Source: Pseudomonas sp. BP8 (lineage in GTDB: Bacteria; Pseudomonadota; Gammaproteobacteria; Pseudomonadales; Pseudomonadaceae). From it: a stretch of 64,000 nucleotides of DNA. The DNA is taken from NCBI RefSeq assembly GCF_017875955.1, contig NZ_JAGINK010000001.1:1245001-1309000 (forward strand), in the 5' to 3' direction. Below the pieces are notes generated by a model. It did not search any database, had not been told where the DNA came from, and saw nothing but the letters and a program-made list of their open reading frames with translations. Every line of letters begins with the position of its first letter. Within the stretch, counting starts at the first letter, position 1. Positions 44,655 through 56,065 of the stretch are shown here, one piece after another. The translations under genes and the position numbers were made by a program.

Positions 44655-47186
44655 ATGACGCAAGTCACGGTGAAAGAATTGGCCCAAGAGGTCGCTGCAC
44701 CGGTTGAGCGCCTGCTGCAGCAGATGCGTGAGGCAGGTCTGCCACACACCGACGCCGGTCAGGTAGTGACCGATAATGAGAAGCAGGCATTGCTGGCTCA
44801 TTTGAAGAGCAGCCACAAGGCAAAAGTGGAAGAGCCGCGCAAGATTACCTTGCAGCGCAAAACCACCAGCACCCTGCGTGTCGCCGGTAGCAAGAGCATC
44901 AGCGTAGAAGTACGCAAGAAGAAAGTTTTCGTTCAGCGCAGCCCTGAAGAAATCCAGGCTGAGCAGAACCGCGAGCAGGAAGAGCGCCGCGTGGCAGAAA
45001 ATGCCGCCCGCGAAAAATCCAACGCCGACGCCCGCCAGCGCATCGAGGAGCAGTCCCGTCGCGATGCTCCGCAAGGTGCAGTGGCTGGTAAGGCTGAGGC
45101 TGCGCCTGCCGCCGCCCCTGTTGCAGCCGCCCCGGCAGCTGCGGCGCAGGAGCCGTTGAGCGAAGAAGCTGCAGTTCGTGCAGCCGAGCGCAAGAAAGAA
45201 GAAGCCCGTCGCACTGAAAACCGCACCCGCGATGAAGATCGTCGTGGCGGTCGTGGCGAAGCTCCGCGCGTCTCGATCAAGGTCAAGGTCAAAGAGAAAG
45301 AGAAGGCGCCTACTCCGCGTGCCGCTCCGCGTACCACCGAAGAAGAAAGCGATGGCTTCCGTCGCGGTGGCCGTGGCAAGGGCAAGCTGAAGAAGCGCAA
45401 CCAGCATGGCTTCCAGAACCCTACCGGTCCGGTTATCCGTGCGGTAAGCATCGGCGAGACCATCACTGTCTCCGAGCTGGCCAACCAGATGTCCGTCAAG
45501 GGCGCTGAAGTGGTCAAGTTCATGTTCAAGATGGGTACTCCGGTCACCATCAACCAGGTGCTCGATCAGGAAACTGCTCAGCTGGTCGCCGAAGAACTCG
45601 GCCACAAGGTCACCCTGGTCAGCGACAGCGCCCTGGAAGATTCCCTGGCCGAATCGCTGAAGTTCGAAGGTGAAGCCACCTCGCGTGCTCCGGTCGTGAC
45701 CGTCATGGGCCACGTCGACCACGGTAAGACCTCGCTGCTCGACTACATCCGTCGTGCCAAGGTTGCCGCTGGCGAAGCCGGTGGTATTACCCAGCACATC
45801 GGTGCCTACCACGTCGAAACCGACCGTGGCATGGTCACCTTCCTCGACACCCCTGGTCACGCTGCGTTTACTCAGATGCGTGCCCGTGGTGCCAAGGCGA
45901 CCGACATTGTCATCCTGGTGGTGGCAGCGGACGACGGCGTGATGCCGCAGACCCGTGAAGCTGTTCAGCATGCCAAGGCAGCTGGCGTTCCGCTGGTAGT
46001 TGCAGTGAACAAGATCGACAAGCCTGGTGCTGACCTCGATCGTATCCGCAACGAGCTGTCCGTCGAAGGCGTGACCTCCGAGGAGTGGGGTGGTGACACT
46101 CCATTCGTCAAGGTTTCGGCGAAGATGGGTACCGGTGTTGATGAACTGCTCGAAGCCGTCCTGCTGCAGGCCGAGGTTCTCGAACTGACTGCTACGCCGA
46201 CTGCCCCTGGCCGTGGCGTCGTGGTCGAATCGCGCCTGGACAAAGGCCGTGGCCCAGTAGCCACCATCCTGGTTCAGGACGGTACGCTGCGTCAGGGCGA
46301 CATGGTCCTGTGCGGTTCCAACTATGGCCGCGTTCGCGCCATGCTCGACGAGAACGGCAAGCCTGTGAAGGAAGCTGGCCCGTCGATCCCGGTCGAGATT
46401 CTCGGCCTGGATGGCACGCCGGAAGCCGGTGACGAGCTGTCGGTAGTTGCCGACGAGAAGAAAGCCCGCGAAGTTGCCATGTTCCGTCAAGGCAAGTACC
46501 GCGAGGTCAAGCTGGCCCGTGCTCACGCTGGCAAGCTGGAAAACATCTTCGAGAACATGGGTCAGGCCGAGAAGAAAACCCTCAACATCGTCCTCAAGAC
46601 AGATGTACGTGGTTCTCTCGAAGCGCTGAACGGTTCGCTCGGCGGTCTGGGCAACGACGAAGTGCAGGTCCGTGTGATTGGTGGCGGTGTCGGTGGTATC
46701 ACCGAGAGCGATGCCAACCTGGCCCTGGCGTCCAACGCGGTGCTGTTCGGCTTCAACGTGCGTGCCGATGCCGGCGCCCGCAAGATCGTCGAGCAGGAAG
46801 GTCTGGATATGCGTTATTACAACGTGATCTACGACATCATCGAAGACGTCAAGAAAGCCCTGACCGGCATGCTCGGCAGCGATGTTCGCGAGAACATCCT
46901 GGGTGTCGCGGAAGTACGTGACGTGTTCCGTTCGCCGAAGTTCGGCGCCATCGCTGGCTGTATGGTCATCGAAGGTACCGTGTACCGCAACCGTCCGATC
47001 CGCGTACTGCGCGAGGACGTTGTGATCTTCGAAGGCGAGCTGGAATCGCTGCGTCGCTTCAAGGACGATGCGGCCGAAGTCCGCTCGGGCATGGAGTGCG
47101 GTATTGGCGTCAAGAGCTACAACGACGTCAAGGTCGGCGACAAGATCGAAGTCTTCGAGAAAGTCCAGGTGGCTCGTACCCTGTAA
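44655..47186 (+). CDS. infB: Translation initiation factor IF-2
   Basis: An 843-residue IF-2. N-terminal IF2-N domain ([17 protein letters not shown]), a long Ala/Glu/Arg-rich charged region (about 90-260), a second IF2-N domain, the G domain with GHVDHGKT at about residue 352 and NKID later, then the fMet-tRNA-binding C-terminal domains. It follows nusA by 27 bp. Confidence 0.98.
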   Translation: MTQVTVKELAQEVAAPVERLLQQMREAGLPHTDAGQVVTDNEKQALLAHLKSSHKAKVEEPRKITLQRKTTSTLRVAGSKSISVEVRKKKVFVQRSPEEIQAEQNREQEERRVAENAAREKSNADARQRIEEQSRRDAPQGAVAGKAEAAPAAAPVAAAPAAAAQEPLSEEAAVRAAERKKEEARRTENRTRDEDRRGGRGEAPRVSIKVKVKEKEKAPTPRAAPRTTEEESDGFRRGGRGKGKLKKRNQHGFQNPTGPVIRAVSIGETITVSELANQMSVKGAEVVKFMFKMGTPVTINQVLDQETAQLVAEELGHKVTLVSDSALEDSLAESLKFEGEATSRAPVVTVMGHVDHGKTSLLDYIRRAKVAAGEAGGITQHIGAYHVETDRGMVTFLDTPGHAAFTQMRARGAKATDIVILVVAADDGVMPQTREAVQHAKAAGVPLVVAVNKIDKPGADLDRIRNELSVEGVTSEEWGGDTPFVKVSAKMGTGVDELLEAVLLQAEVLELTATPTAPGRGVVVESRLDKGRGPVATILVQDGTLRQGDMVLCGSNYGRVRAMLDENGKPVKEAGPSIPVEILGLDGTPEAGDELSVVADEKKAREVAMFRQGKYREVKLARAHAGKLENIFENMGQAEKKTLNIVLKTDVRGSLEALNGSLGGLGNDEVQVRVIGGGVGGITESDANLALASNAVLFGFNVRADAGARKIVEQEGLDMRYYNVIYDIIEDVKKALTGMLGSDVRENILGVAEVRDVFRSPKFGAIAGCMVIEGTVYRNRPIRVLREDVVIFEGELESLRRFKDDAAEVRSGMECGIGVKSYNDVKVGDKIEVFEKVQVARTL

Positions 47187-47304
47187 GGGTCGGGCTGGCA
47201 GATGCCCCGCCCCAGGGCGGTTGGCAACGCCTCTGCAGGTAGCGCCCGGTCAGGCTTCACGCTTGGCCGGGCGTTTGCCGCTTTAAGTTACAGGTAGCAA
47301 AAGA

Positions 47305-47706
47305 ATGGCAAAAGAATATAGCCGTACCCAACGCATTGGCGATCAGATGCAGCGCGAGCTTGCCGAGCTGATCCGCCGTGAAGTCAAAGATCCCCGTGTC
47401 GGCCTGGTGACCATCACCGCCGTCGACGTCAGCCGCGACGTGGGCCATGCCAAGGTGTTCATCACCGTCATGGGCCAGGAAGACGAGCCTGATGCAGTCA
47501 AGCAGTCGGTCAAGGCGCTGAACAACGCCGCGAGCTTCCTGCGTCTGCACCTGGGCCGCTCGATGCAGCTGCGCAGCGTGCCGCAACTGCACTTCCATTA
47601 CGATGAAAGTGTCAGCCGTGGTGTGCACCTGTCGGCCCTGATCGAGCGTGCGGTTGCTGAAGACCGTCAGCATCAGGATTCCGACGAGCCGGACACCAAG
47701 GAGTAA
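47305..47706 (+). CDS. rbfA: Ribosome-binding factor A
   Basis: A 133-residue KH-like factor ([20 protein letters not shown] start; [11 protein letters not shown]). Assists late 30S maturation and cold adaptation. 118 bp after infB; ends 3 bp before truB. Confidence 0.96.
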   Translation: MAKEYSRTQRIGDQMQRELAELIRREVKDPRVGLVTITAVDVSRDVGHAKVFITVMGQEDEPDAVKQSVKALNNAASFLRLHLGRSMQLRSVPQLHFHYDESVSRGVHLSALIERAVAEDRQHQDSDEPDTKE

Positions 47707-47709
47707 CGG

Positions 47710-48627
47710 GTGGCCCAGGTCAAACGAATTCGCCGCAACGTCAGCGGCATCATCCTGCTCGACAAACCGTTGGGGTTCACCTCCAATGCTGCCTTGCAGA
47801 AGGTCCGCTGGCTGCTCAATGCTGAAAAGGCTGGCCACACCGGCAGCCTCGACCCGCTGGCCAGCGGCGTCTTGCCGTTGTGCTTCGGTGAAGCCACGAA
47901 GTTCTCGCAGTACCTGCTGGACTCCGACAAGGGTTATGAAACCGTCATGCAGCTGGGGCAGACTACCAGCACTGCGGACGCTGAAGGCGAAGTCCTGCAG
48001 ACGCGTGAGGTAACCGTTGGTCGCGCCGATATCGAGGCCTTGCTGCCGCGGTTTCGCGGCCCGATCAGCCAGATACCGCCGATGTACTCGGCCCTCAAGC
48101 GGGACGGCCAGCCGCTGTACAAGCTGGCGCGTGCAGGAGAGGTAGTGGAGCGCGAGGCGCGTTCTGTTACTATTAACCGCTTGGAGCTGCTCGAGTGCGA
48201 AGGCACCCGAGCCCGCCTCACGGTTGCTTGCACCAAGGGGACGTATATCCGCACCCTGGTGGAAGACATCGGTGAAGCGCTGGGCTGTGGTGCGTATGTC
48301 GCCGAGCTGCGCCGGACCCAGGCCGGGCCTTTCGAGTTGGCACAGACCGTGACCCTCGAAGAGCTTGAGCAAGCTCACGCCGAGGGTGGTAACGAAGCGC
48401 TCGACCGCTTCCTGATGCCATCCGACAGCGGGCTGCTAGACTGGCCGCTGGTGCAGCTGTCCGAGCACAGCGCGTTCTACTGGCTGCATGGCCAGGCAGT
48501 ACGTGCTCCGGAAGGGCCGCAGTTCGGCATGGTCCGGGTACAGGATCACAACGGTCGCTTCATCGGTATCGGTGAAGTGAGCGAAGACGGGCGCATTGCG
48601 CCACGTCGCTTGATTCGGTCGGAATGA
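47710..48627 (+). CDS. truB: tRNA pseudouridine-55 synthase
   Basis: A 305-residue enzyme starting at GTG. The catalytic Asp is in [15 protein letters not shown], with the substrate motif [16 protein letters not shown] and a C-terminal PUA domain. It modifies U55 in the T loop of tRNAs. Its start lies within 3 bp of the rbfA stop. Confidence 0.97.
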   Translation: MAQVKRIRRNVSGIILLDKPLGFTSNAALQKVRWLLNAEKAGHTGSLDPLASGVLPLCFGEATKFSQYLLDSDKGYETVMQLGQTTSTADAEGEVLQTREVTVGRADIEALLPRFRGPISQIPPMYSALKRDGQPLYKLARAGEVVEREARSVTINRLELLECEGTRARLTVACTKGTYIRTLVEDIGEALGCGAYVAELRRTQAGPFELAQTVTLEELEQAHAEGGNEALDRFLMPSDSGLLDWPLVQLSEHSAFYWLHGQAVRAPEGPQFGMVRVQDHNGRFIGIGEVSEDGRIAPRRLIRSE

Positions 48628-48775
48628 CCGATACCTCCGGTGATGGCAAGTGCCGACACCGGGGGATACGAGGATGGCTGTCAGTAGGCACGGTCACACC
48701 TCTTTTATTAATACAGGGTTTCGTCCCTGGCCTATTGGACCCCGCTCGCGGGATCCGTTTAAGTGGAGATGCCTC

Positions 48776-49045
48776 ATGGCCCTCAGCGTTGAAGAAAAAG
48801 CTCAAATCGTTACCGACTACCAGCAAGCTGCTGGCGACACTGGTAGCCCGGAAGTTCAGGTTGCTCTGCTGACCGCGAACATCAACAAGCTGCAAGGCCA
48901 CTTCAAGGCCAACGGTAAAGACCACCACTCGCGTCGTGGCCTGATCCGTATGGTTAACCAGCGTCGTAAGCTGCTGGACTACCTGAAAGGCAAAGACACC
49001 ACTCGTTACAGCACCCTGATCGGTCGTCTGGGCCTGCGTCGCTAA
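48776..49045 (+). CDS. rpsO: 30S ribosomal protein S15
   Basis: An 89-residue S15 ([37 protein letters not shown]). GGAG precedes the ATG. Length and sequence are standard. Between truB and pnp as in E. coli; the 148-bp leader is the likely site of S15 autoregulation and its own promoter. Confidence 0.98.
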   Translation: MALSVEEKAQIVTDYQQAAGDTGSPEVQVALLTANINKLQGHFKANGKDHHSRRGLIRMVNQRRKLLDYLKGKDTTRYSTLIGRLGLRR

Positions 49046-49145
49046 TAGCGGCCTGGCAAGTGGTGTGCATGGCGTGTTGCATGCGTCGGGAGCGCTGCCT
49101 GGCAGCGCTACCGTCGGACACGTCATGCGTATCTTCGAGGTTGGC

Positions 49146-49188
49146 AGCCTGGTTTCGCTGAGCGGATTTTCCGCCCAGCGGCCAGGCT
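49146..49188 (+). promoter_or_regulatory. Long irregular hairpin in the pnp leader (RNase III-like site)
   Basis: AGCCTGG, CGCTG and GCGG pair with CCGC, CAGCG and CCAGGCT across small internal loops, about 107 bp before pnp. A shorter AGCGCTG/CAGCGCT hairpin lies at 49091-49109. In E. coli such a leader stem is cut by RNase III for pnp autoregulation; the same role is inferred here. Confidence 0.5.
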
Positions 49189-49294
49189 CCCAGCCTCGAT
49201 TTGTATCTGGACGGTCAATGGGGCCGATTCCCCGTTCTGCCCAAGAATTCGCAAGAAACCAGTTCCCCCAGAGCCATTGAAAAGGTAGGAAACC

Positions 49295-51400
49295 GTGAAC
49301 CCGGTAATCAAGAAATTCCAGTTCGGTCAATCGACCGTAACCCTCGAAACAGGCCGCATCGCCCGTCAGGCGTCCGGCGCAGTTCTGGTCACCGTAGACA
49401 ACGATGTCACCGTACTGGTGACCGTGGTCGGTGCCAAGCACGCAGACCCAAGCAAGGGCTTCTTCCCGCTGTCTGTGCACTACCAGGAAAAGACCTACGC
49501 CGCTGGCAAGATCCCTGGTGGTTTCTTCAAGCGCGAAGGCCGTCCTTCCGAGAAAGAGACCCTGACTTCGCGTCTGATCGACCGTCCGATCCGTCCGCTG
49601 TTCCCAGAAGGCTTCATGAACGAAGTGCAGGTCGTCTGCACCGTCGTTTCGACCAGCAAGAAGACCGATCCGGACATCGCTGCGATGATCGGTACCTCGG
49701 CTGCCCTGGCCATCTCCGGTATTCCGTTCGAAGGCCCGATCGGCGCCGCCCGTGTTGCTTTCCATGAAAGCACCGGCTACCTGCTGAACCCGACCTACGA
49801 GCAACTGGCAGCTTCGAGCCTGGACATGGTCGTTGCCGGTACCTCCGACGCCGTACTGATGGTTGAGTCGGAAGCCAAAGAGCTGACCGAAGACCAGATG
49901 CTGGGCGCCGTGCTGTTCGCTCATGACGAATTCCAGGCTGTGATCCAGGCTGTAAAAGAGCTGGCTGCCGAAGCTGCCAAGCCGACCTGGGACTGGAAAC
50001 CTGCCGTTGCCAACACCGAACTGTTCAACGCCATCCGCGCCGAGTTCGGCGAAGGCGTTTCGCAGGGCTACACCATCACCGTCAAGGCCGACCGCTACGC
50101 GCGTCTGGGTGAGCTGCGTGATCAAGCGATCGCCAAGTTCTCCGGTGCTGAAGGCCAGCCGTCGGCTTCCGAAGTCAAAGAGATCTTCGGTGAAATCGAA
50201 TACCGCACCGTTCGCGAAAACATCGTCAACGGCAAGCCACGTATCGACGGTCGCGACACCAAGACTGTACGTCCGCTGAACATCGAAGTCGGCGTCCTGC
50301 CGAAGACTCACGGTTCGGCGCTGTTCACCCGTGGCGAAACCCAGGCTCTGGTCGTTGCGACCCTGGGTACTGCGCGTGATGCACAGCTGCTGGACACCCT
50401 GGAAGGCGAGAAGAAAGACCCGTTCATGCTGCACTACAACTTCCCGCCGTTCTCGGTAGGCGAGTGTGGTCGCATGGGTGGTGCTGGCCGTCGCGAAATC
50501 GGTCACGGCCGTCTGGCCCGTCGTTCGGTTCAAGCCATGCTGCCTGCCGCTGACGTATTCCCGTACACCATCCGCGTGGTTTCGGAAATCACCGAATCGA
50601 ACGGTTCGAGCTCGATGGCTTCGGTCTGCGGCGCTTCGCTGGCTCTGATGGACGCTGGTGTGCCGATGAAGGCGCCGGTTGCCGGTATCGCCATGGGCCT
50701 GGTCAAGGAAGGCGAGAAGTTCGCCATCCTCACCGACATCCTCGGTGACGAAGACCACCTGGGCGACATGGACTTCAAGGTAGCCGGTACCGCCAAAGGC
50801 GTTACTGCGCTGCAGATGGACATCAAGATCAACGGCATCACCGAAGAGATCATGGAAATCGCCCTGGGCCAAGCCCTGGAAGCGCGCCTGAACATCCTCG
50901 GCCAGATGAACCAGATCATTGGTCAGTCGCGTACCGAGCTGTCGGCCAACGCCCCGACCATGATCGCGATGAAGATCGACACCGACAAGATCCGTGACGT
51001 CATCGGTAAAGGCGGCGCGACCATCCGTGGTATCTGCGAAGAGACCAAGGCTTCGATCGACATCGAAGACGACGGCTCGATCAAGATCTTCGGCGAAACC
51101 AAGGAAGCGGCCGAGGCAGCTCGCCAGCGCGTTCTGGGTATTACCGCAGAAGCCGAGATCGGCAAGATCTATGTTGGTAAGGTTGAGCGCATCGTCGACT
51201 TCGGCGCCTTCGTCAACATCCTGCCTGGCAAGGATGGTCTGGTGCACATCTCGATGCTCAGCAATGAGCGCGTAGAGAAAGTCACCGACGTGCTGAAGGA
51301 AGGTGAAGAGGTTGAGGTTCTGGTACTGGACGTGGACAACCGCGGCCGTATCAAGCTGTCGATCAAAGACGTTGCGGCAGCCAAGGCTTCCGGCGTTTAA
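49295..51400 (+). CDS. pnp: Polynucleotide phosphorylase
   Basis: A 701-residue PNPase starting at GTG (AAGGTAGGAAACC upstream). Two RNase PH domains (about 1-140 and 310-540) with an alpha-helical linker, the catalytic [24 protein letters not shown] phosphate region, and C-terminal KH ([16 protein letters not shown]) and S1 ([16 protein letters not shown]) domains. 3'-5' RNA decay in the degradosome. Confidence 0.98.
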   Translation: MNPVIKKFQFGQSTVTLETGRIARQASGAVLVTVDNDVTVLVTVVGAKHADPSKGFFPLSVHYQEKTYAAGKIPGGFFKREGRPSEKETLTSRLIDRPIRPLFPEGFMNEVQVVCTVVSTSKKTDPDIAAMIGTSAALAISGIPFEGPIGAARVAFHESTGYLLNPTYEQLAASSLDMVVAGTSDAVLMVESEAKELTEDQMLGAVLFAHDEFQAVIQAVKELAAEAAKPTWDWKPAVANTELFNAIRAEFGEGVSQGYTITVKADRYARLGELRDQAIAKFSGAEGQPSASEVKEIFGEIEYRTVRENIVNGKPRIDGRDTKTVRPLNIEVGVLPKTHGSALFTRGETQALVVATLGTARDAQLLDTLEGEKKDPFMLHYNFPPFSVGECGRMGGAGRREIGHGRLARRSVQAMLPAADVFPYTIRVVSEITESNGSSSMASVCGASLALMDAGVPMKAPVAGIAMGLVKEGEKFAILTDILGDEDHLGDMDFKVAGTAKGVTALQMDIKINGITEEIMEIALGQALEARLNILGQMNQIIGQSRTELSANAPTMIAMKIDTDKIRDVIGKGGATIRGICEETKASIDIEDDGSIKIFGETKEAAEAARQRVLGITAEAEIGKIYVGKVERIVDFGAFVNILPGKDGLVHISMLSNERVEKVTDVLKEGEEVEVLVLDVDNRGRIKLSIKDVAAAKASGV

Positions 51401-51420
51401 GTCACTCTAGTGGCTTTGAA

Positions 51421-51448
51421 AAGGACCCTTCGGGGTCCTTTTTTTTGC
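51421..51448 (+). terminator. pnp terminator
   Basis: AAGGACCC-TTCG-GGGTCC followed by eight T; an extra-stable UUCG loop, 20 bp after the stop. Confidence 0.95.
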
Positions 51449-51468
51449 TTTGCGGATTACGCCAGTGA

Positions 51469-51553
51469 CGGCCTTTTCGCGGGGCAAGCCCGCTCCTCAT
51501 GGATGTGGTTGCCACTCCTGTAGGAGCGGGCTTGCCCCGCGAAGGGGCCGGTA
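51469..51553. repeat. Paired inverted REP elements
   Basis: GGCCTTTTCGCGGGGCAAGC and the inverted TAGGAGCGGGCTTGCCCCGC flank a 30-base centre. Same family as the pair at 20.8 kb. Confidence 0.85.
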
Positions 51554-51785
51554 TTGGCACTGTATCTCGTCGGCCGAGTAAAACCCTTGGAGTACTTGCA
51601 TCTTGCATGCAGGAATTTGCCCCGGCTTGCAAAATGCACGACCCTGACTAATTTGATGGATATGTAAATTACTGATTTATAACGGTTTTCTAGTTTTGAT
51701 AAAGCTGGCACAGGCCGTGCAACACTCTAAGTATCTGACGCCAACAGACTTGGTGCAGACCTTTCGAACAACAGGAGTGTCTCGT

Positions 51786-52136
51786 ATGAAGAAGTTCGCC
51801 ATTGCTGCCGCCACTGCTACCGCTCTGACCCTGACCATGGCTAACGCGGCATTCGCCCAGCAGCCCACCCAGGCGCCAATGATGCTGGCCGCTGGTGAAG
51901 TCACCAAGGCTAAGGAAGAGACCAGCGATACCTGGATCACTACCAAGGTCAAAGCTGACTTGCTGACAGAAAAAGGCATTCCAGGCTCGGACATCAAAGT
52001 AGAAACCAACAAAGGTGTTGTGTCGCTGTCGTCTGACGTTGCTGTCACCGACGCTCAGAAAACCACCGCTGTTGAGATCACCAAGAAAATCAAAGGTGTT
52101 CGTGACGTATCTGCTGGTGGCCTGAAGGCCGAATAA
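51786..52136 (+). CDS. Periplasmic BON-domain protein (OsmY-like)
   Basis: A 116-residue protein with a signal peptide (1-24, AFA-Q) and one BON domain (about 45-113: DTWITTKVKADLLTEKGIPG, then VVSLSSDVAV and IKGVRDVSAG). Single-BON proteins are envelope stress proteins that may bind phospholipid. ATG at 51786 with ACAGGAG upstream. Flanked by repeats on both sides and a strong terminator. Confidence 0.9.
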   Translation: MKKFAIAAATATALTLTMANAAFAQQPTQAPMMLAAGEVTKAKEETSDTWITTKVKADLLTEKGIPGSDIKVETNKGVVSLSSDVAVTDAQKTTAVEITKKIKGVRDVSAGGLKAE

Positions 52137-52180
52137 TCAGGATTGTCCTGACGGCTAGATGGACCTGGCCACCTTAAATG

Positions 52181-52211
52181 AAAAAGCCCCGGCATATGTC
52201 GGGGCTTTTTT
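52181..52211 (+). terminator. Terminator of the BON gene
   Basis: AAAAAGCCCCG-GCATATGT-CGGGGCTTTTTT; symmetrical, 44 bp after the stop. Confidence 0.92.
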
Positions 52212-52348
52212 ATGGTTATTCCATGGATTGTCCGGGGGGGGGGCTGGGGCTTGTAGGTTGGGGGCTTATCCGGTTGATGTGGTGATGCCACTGGCCCCTT
52301 CCGCCCTTACGGCGGGTCACTTGTTTCTTGGAAAAAAGTAACCAAAAA

Positions 52349-52403
52349 CCGCTTGCTCCATCATACGGCCCTTCGCTGCGCTACGGGTTCCCTCGCTCCG
52401 GTC
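52349..52403 (+). repeat. Left arm of a long imperfect inverted repeat
   Basis: About 56 bp that begin CCGCTTGCTCC and end CGCTCCGGTCT. It is repeated inverted at 52835-52890 with about five differences. The arm includes the CCCTTCGCTGCGCTACGGGT word, which I recall as frequent in Pseudomonas intergenic DNA. Confidence 0.7.
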
Positions 52404-52834
52404 TTGCTCCGGGAGGACCGCGCTGTACGGCCCATCCTGGGCCTCAGCGCTTTCCGGCCATCCATGGCCTCCACCTCCCTGCGCAAGACCTGCGCTCGGC
52501 CTCCTGAAGTCGCTGGTAGATCAAGAGCCAGATCAAGATCAACAGCCAGGGCAACGGCTGGCGAATCGCTGCGCTCTCGCTTTGTTTATTTACCAGCGGA
52601 TTTGTGGGTGGCTGGCAGGGCTGCGCCCTGCGATTTGTATTGGCAGTACCGGCCTCTTCGCGGGACAAGCCCGCTCCTACAGGTACTGCGCCGAATTCAA
52701 ATTTGCGCGATACCTGTAGGGGCGGCGGTGCGGCGATCCGACTTGTCCCGCGAAGAGGCCCGAATATCCACCCCAATTGCCACTATCAAAAACAACGCCA
52801 GCCCAGGCGCCGCCTGTAACTTCGCGTCTTCAGG
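52404..52834. other. Interior of the inverted-repeat region; no gene supported
   Basis: About 430 bases between the two arms. It holds two REP elements (52649-52684 and 52712-52762) and AGATCAAGA-type short repeats near 52518. A few short frames exist, but none has a ribosome site or a plausible protein. Confidence 0.6.
52649..52762. repeat. Paired inverted REP elements inside the long inverted repeat
   Basis: CCGGCCTCTTCGCGGGACAA and the facing TTGTCCCGCGAAGAGGCC are inverted copies of the P. putida-type REP, about 45 bases apart. Confidence 0.8.
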
Positions 52835-52890
52835 AGACCGGAGCGAGGGGACCCGTAGCGCAGCGAAGGGCCGGATGCAGGAGCAGGCGG
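52835..52890 (-). repeat. Right arm of a long imperfect inverted repeat
   Basis: Inverted counterpart of 52349-52403; AGACCGGAGCGAGG ... GAGCAGGCGG. Degenerate REP-like DNA continues at 52974-53035. Confidence 0.7.
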
Positions 52891-53050
52891 TTTCAGAAGC
52901 GCCAGCGCATCAAATGGATAAGCCCACAACTCCTAAGCCAGCCAGCCAAATGAGCGCTGTATCAATACCGGCGTATTCGCGGGGCCCGGTCCTACAGGGG
53001 TAGCGCCTAGCACTGTAGGCGCGGGCTTGCGCAAAGACGCCAGGGCGGGC

Positions 53051-55987
53051 TCACTCCGCATCCAGGTGCATCGGGGTAATCACTCGCCCATCCCGCTCAG
53101 CCTGGCCCAGGGTGGTATCAATGAAGTACACCCGCTCATCCTCAAGCTTGCCCTTGTCCACCAGGTAATCCTTGATGGTACCGGCGCGCTCCTGGCCCAG
53201 CTGACGCAAGAGGGCCGCGCTTTCAGCCCAGGACTTGATCACCGCTTCACGCAGCTTGGCCGTGCGCTCGTCCCGCCCCAGCTGTTCCCACTCGCCCGGA
53301 GGCTGCTGCTTGAGGCGCGTGCGGTAGATCCCTTCGAGCATCGCTGGCTTGTCATCGTCATCGACCACCAGCATGGATGCGTTGGCCGGTACCTTGTCAC
53401 CACGGCGCTGCAGGATCTTGTACCAGGTCGCTTGATACTCGCGCTCCAGGCGCTGCTCGGCGATGAGCGGGCCGTCGCTGGTCTGGGCGCTGGTGCCTTC
53501 GATCTCCAGGCGCAGCTCAGGGCGCTCCTTGAGCGCGGCGGCGAGCTTGTCCAAAGCCGACTGCGCGTCGCCGCTAAGGTCGCTGGAGCCGGCGGCGAAG
53601 GCCACGGTGCCGAGGTCCTCCGAGCCACCGCCGGTGACCAGCCCACCAATGAACTTGAACGGCGCCTGAGCTGCGCGCAGCACCAGGTTGCGCAAGGTCT
53701 GCCACACGATCGGCATGACGCTGAACTGCGGATTGTTGAGGTCGCCGGTTACCGGCAGCTCGATCGAGATCTTGCCTTGAGTGTCTTTGAGCAAGGCTAC
53801 CGCCAGGCGGATCGGCAGGTCCACGGCATCCGGGCTGTCGACCTTCTCACCCAGTTGCAACTGCTCGACTACCAGCTTGTTCTCGGCCTTGAGCTGGCCG
53901 TTGGTAATCAGGTAATGCAGGTCGAGATTGAGCCGCCCCTTGCGAATCCGGAAACCGGCGAACTTGCCGGAATAGGGCGTCAAGGTGGTCAGCTCGACCC
54001 GCTTGAAGCTGGTGGCGATGTCGAGGCTGGCCATCGGGTTGAACGGGTTGAGCGCACCTTTGATGGTCACCGGCGCATAACGGTCGACCTTGCCCTTGAT
54101 GTCGACTTTGGCAGGTGCAGGCTTGCGATTGTCGATGGTCCCGACCTGGCCATTGAGCTGCTGTACGGCGGTGGCAAAATTGGGCGTCAGGGTCAGGTCG
54201 GCAAAGTTGGCCGAGCCATCGTTGATGTCGATCTGGCCGATACGAATGGCTAGTGGCTTGTCAGTGCTGGCCGTTGCCGGTTTACCCTGCTCAGGACTGG
54301 CGGCACCGGGCGGCTGCGGAATCAGCAGGTCATCGACGTTGGTGGTACGGTCTTCGTTGATGATGAAGCGGGCATAGGGTTGCAGCAGGTTGACCTTGTC
54401 GATTGTCAACGCATCGCCATGCACGTATGACAGCCCGCTAAGGTCAAGCTGCTGCCATTTGACGAAGTCGCGGTTTTTGATCGTGTCGAGGGTATGCAAC
54501 TGGCTGACCTTGGCCGTGCCACCGACGTTGAAGGCCAGCGGCGCGGTGCTTTTCAGGTCGACCTTGAGGTCGCTGGAGAGCATCCCGCTACGCAGCTCGA
54601 GGCGGATGAACGGGCTGATGTAGGCTTGGGCGATGCGCAGGTCGATATCCTGAGTGCTGACGTCCAGCTTGGCGGTGACCGGCGCCAGATTGACCTCACC
54701 GGCGGCCTGCAGCTTGCCTTGCTTGCCGATACCGCTATCGAGCTTGAGGGTGAAGGGTGACTTGTTGAGGCTGTCGAAGCCTTTCAGGTCAAGGTTGAGA
54801 GGACCGACGTCCAATGCCACCGGCTCTTTCTGGCTGCGGTCAGCCAAATGGATCATGTAGTTGCGCGCCTGTACGTCTTTGAGCAGTACCTGCCAGGGCT
54901 TGCTCGGCGCTGCTGCAGCTTTTTCCTGGCTGCTCGGTTCGGCTGCAGCAGGTTCGGCCTTTTCTTTCGGCGTCGGTTTGGCGGGTTGGCTGGCGAACAG
55001 CTTTTGCCAGTCGAGCTGGCCGTCGCTTTCAAGGGCAGCCCAGGTCTCGAGCTTGTCGCTGCGGATCTTGCCAACAGTGACCAATTGCTTGGCCAGGTCG
55101 ATGGAGGTCTCGCTCACTTCCAGGCTGGCCAGGCGCGTCAGTGGGCGGCCATCCGGTGACTTGATCGCGAAGGGGGCGATGCGTACCGAGGTGTTGTCCA
55201 GCAGCAGCTCGGTTTCTTTCGACAGGTTGAGCTTGTAGTGGGTATCGAGGCTGATCACGCCGTCTTCCAGTACCAGCGGCACGGCGTCCCGCACGTAGGG
55301 CCACCAGGCTTTCATCTTGCCGTCGGTGATCTTCAGGGTGCCTTCGGAGCTGATCGGCGACAGGCCGAGCGTGCCTTTCCAGTCGATTCGACCGCCTGCG
55401 GGGCCGTTGGCCACCAGGGTCATGTCGGCGTTGTCGTCGGGCAGGGTGCTGAGGTTCTTCAGCTCGAGGTTCATCGAGTCGTAGAGGAACTCGATCGGCT
55501 CGCTGGGGCGCAGGTCCTGGAAGTGCAGGTAGCCTTCGCTGAGCTTGATGCTGCCGATGCGCAGGGGGAACGGGTCGCTGTCGGCCTGTTCGGGTTTGGC
55601 CTCGCCAGGCGGCAGTTTGAACAGCTGGCTGAGGTTGAGGCTGCCGTCCTTGCGGAACAACACCTCGCTGCGGGCCTTGTCGAGTTCGACAGCGTCCAGG
55701 TGCAATGCACCGCTCCACAGGCTGTCGAGCGAAAGGTTGGCGTAAAGGCGTTCGAAGCCGACCTGCTCCTTGCCGGGCTCGCCGATCTGCAGGCCCCAGA
55801 GGGTCAGCTCAAGGCTGAACGGGTTGAATTCGATACGCTGCAGCTGGGCTGGCACGGTGGCATAGTTGGCCAGTTGCTGGTTTGCGATGCGCAAACCGAC
55901 ACCGGGAACAATCAGGAAGCCAAGCAGGCTGTACAGGGCCACGAGGGCCAGCAAGGCGCCGAGGGCGCGAGTCAATCCTTTGGGCAT
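53051..55987 (-). CDS. DUF748 (AsmA-like) envelope protein
   Basis: A 978-residue protein with one N-terminal membrane anchor (about 8-30) and a large periplasmic part built from repeated AsmA/DUF748 beta segments (NLSLDSLWSGALHLDAVELDK; KLDVSTQDIDLRIAQAYISP). Near the end an OmpA-like stretch occurs (AAGSSDLSGDAQSALDKLAA). AsmA-like proteins form long hydrophobic grooves thought to carry phospholipid between membranes; for DUF748 members this is inference. Monocistronic as far as can be seen. Confidence 0.85.
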   Translation of the reverse strand: MPKGLTRALGALLALVALYSLLGFLIVPGVGLRIANQQLANYATVPAQLQRIEFNPFSLELTLWGLQIGEPGKEQVGFERLYANLSLDSLWSGALHLDAVELDKARSEVLFRKDGSLNLSQLFKLPPGEAKPEQADSDPFPLRIGSIKLSEGYLHFQDLRPSEPIEFLYDSMNLELKNLSTLPDDNADMTLVANGPAGGRIDWKGTLGLSPISSEGTLKITDGKMKAWWPYVRDAVPLVLEDGVISLDTHYKLNLSKETELLLDNTSVRIAPFAIKSPDGRPLTRLASLEVSETSIDLAKQLVTVGKIRSDKLETWAALESDGQLDWQKLFASQPAKPTPKEKAEPAAAEPSSQEKAAAAPSKPWQVLLKDVQARNYMIHLADRSQKEPVALDVGPLNLDLKGFDSLNKSPFTLKLDSGIGKQGKLQAAGEVNLAPVTAKLDVSTQDIDLRIAQAYISPFIRLELRSGMLSSDLKVDLKSTAPLAFNVGGTAKVSQLHTLDTIKNRDFVKWQQLDLSGLSYVHGDALTIDKVNLLQPYARFIINEDRTTNVDDLLIPQPPGAASPEQGKPATASTDKPLAIRIGQIDINDGSANFADLTLTPNFATAVQQLNGQVGTIDNRKPAPAKVDIKGKVDRYAPVTIKGALNPFNPMASLDIATSFKRVELTTLTPYSGKFAGFRIRKGRLNLDLHYLITNGQLKAENKLVVEQLQLGEKVDSPDAVDLPIRLAVALLKDTQGKISIELPVTGDLNNPQFSVMPIVWQTLRNLVLRAAQAPFKFIGGLVTGGGSEDLGTVAFAAGSSDLSGDAQSALDKLAAALKERPELRLEIEGTSAQTSDGPLIAEQRLEREYQATWYKILQRRGDKVPANASMLVVDDDDKPAMLEGIYRTRLKQQPPGEWEQLGRDERTAKLREAVIKSWAESAALLRQLGQERAGTIKDYLVDKGKLEDERVYFIDTTLGQAERDGRVITPMHLDAE

Positions 55988-56065
55988 GTGCAGCGTCGTC
56001 TGTCCGAGCGGGAGTGCTTGGAGTATGGCACGTTAAATCGGTTCCGCAGCGCTGACCGAATTGAC

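Noticed and set aside
48560..51247. An 895-codon open frame antisense to rpsO and pnp
   Set aside because: Antisense shadow of pnp; crosses well-supported genes and shows no protein-like features.
52234..52243. Run of ten G as a phase-variable switch
   Set aside because: It lies in a gene-free region after a terminator; no reading frame or promoter spacing depends on it.
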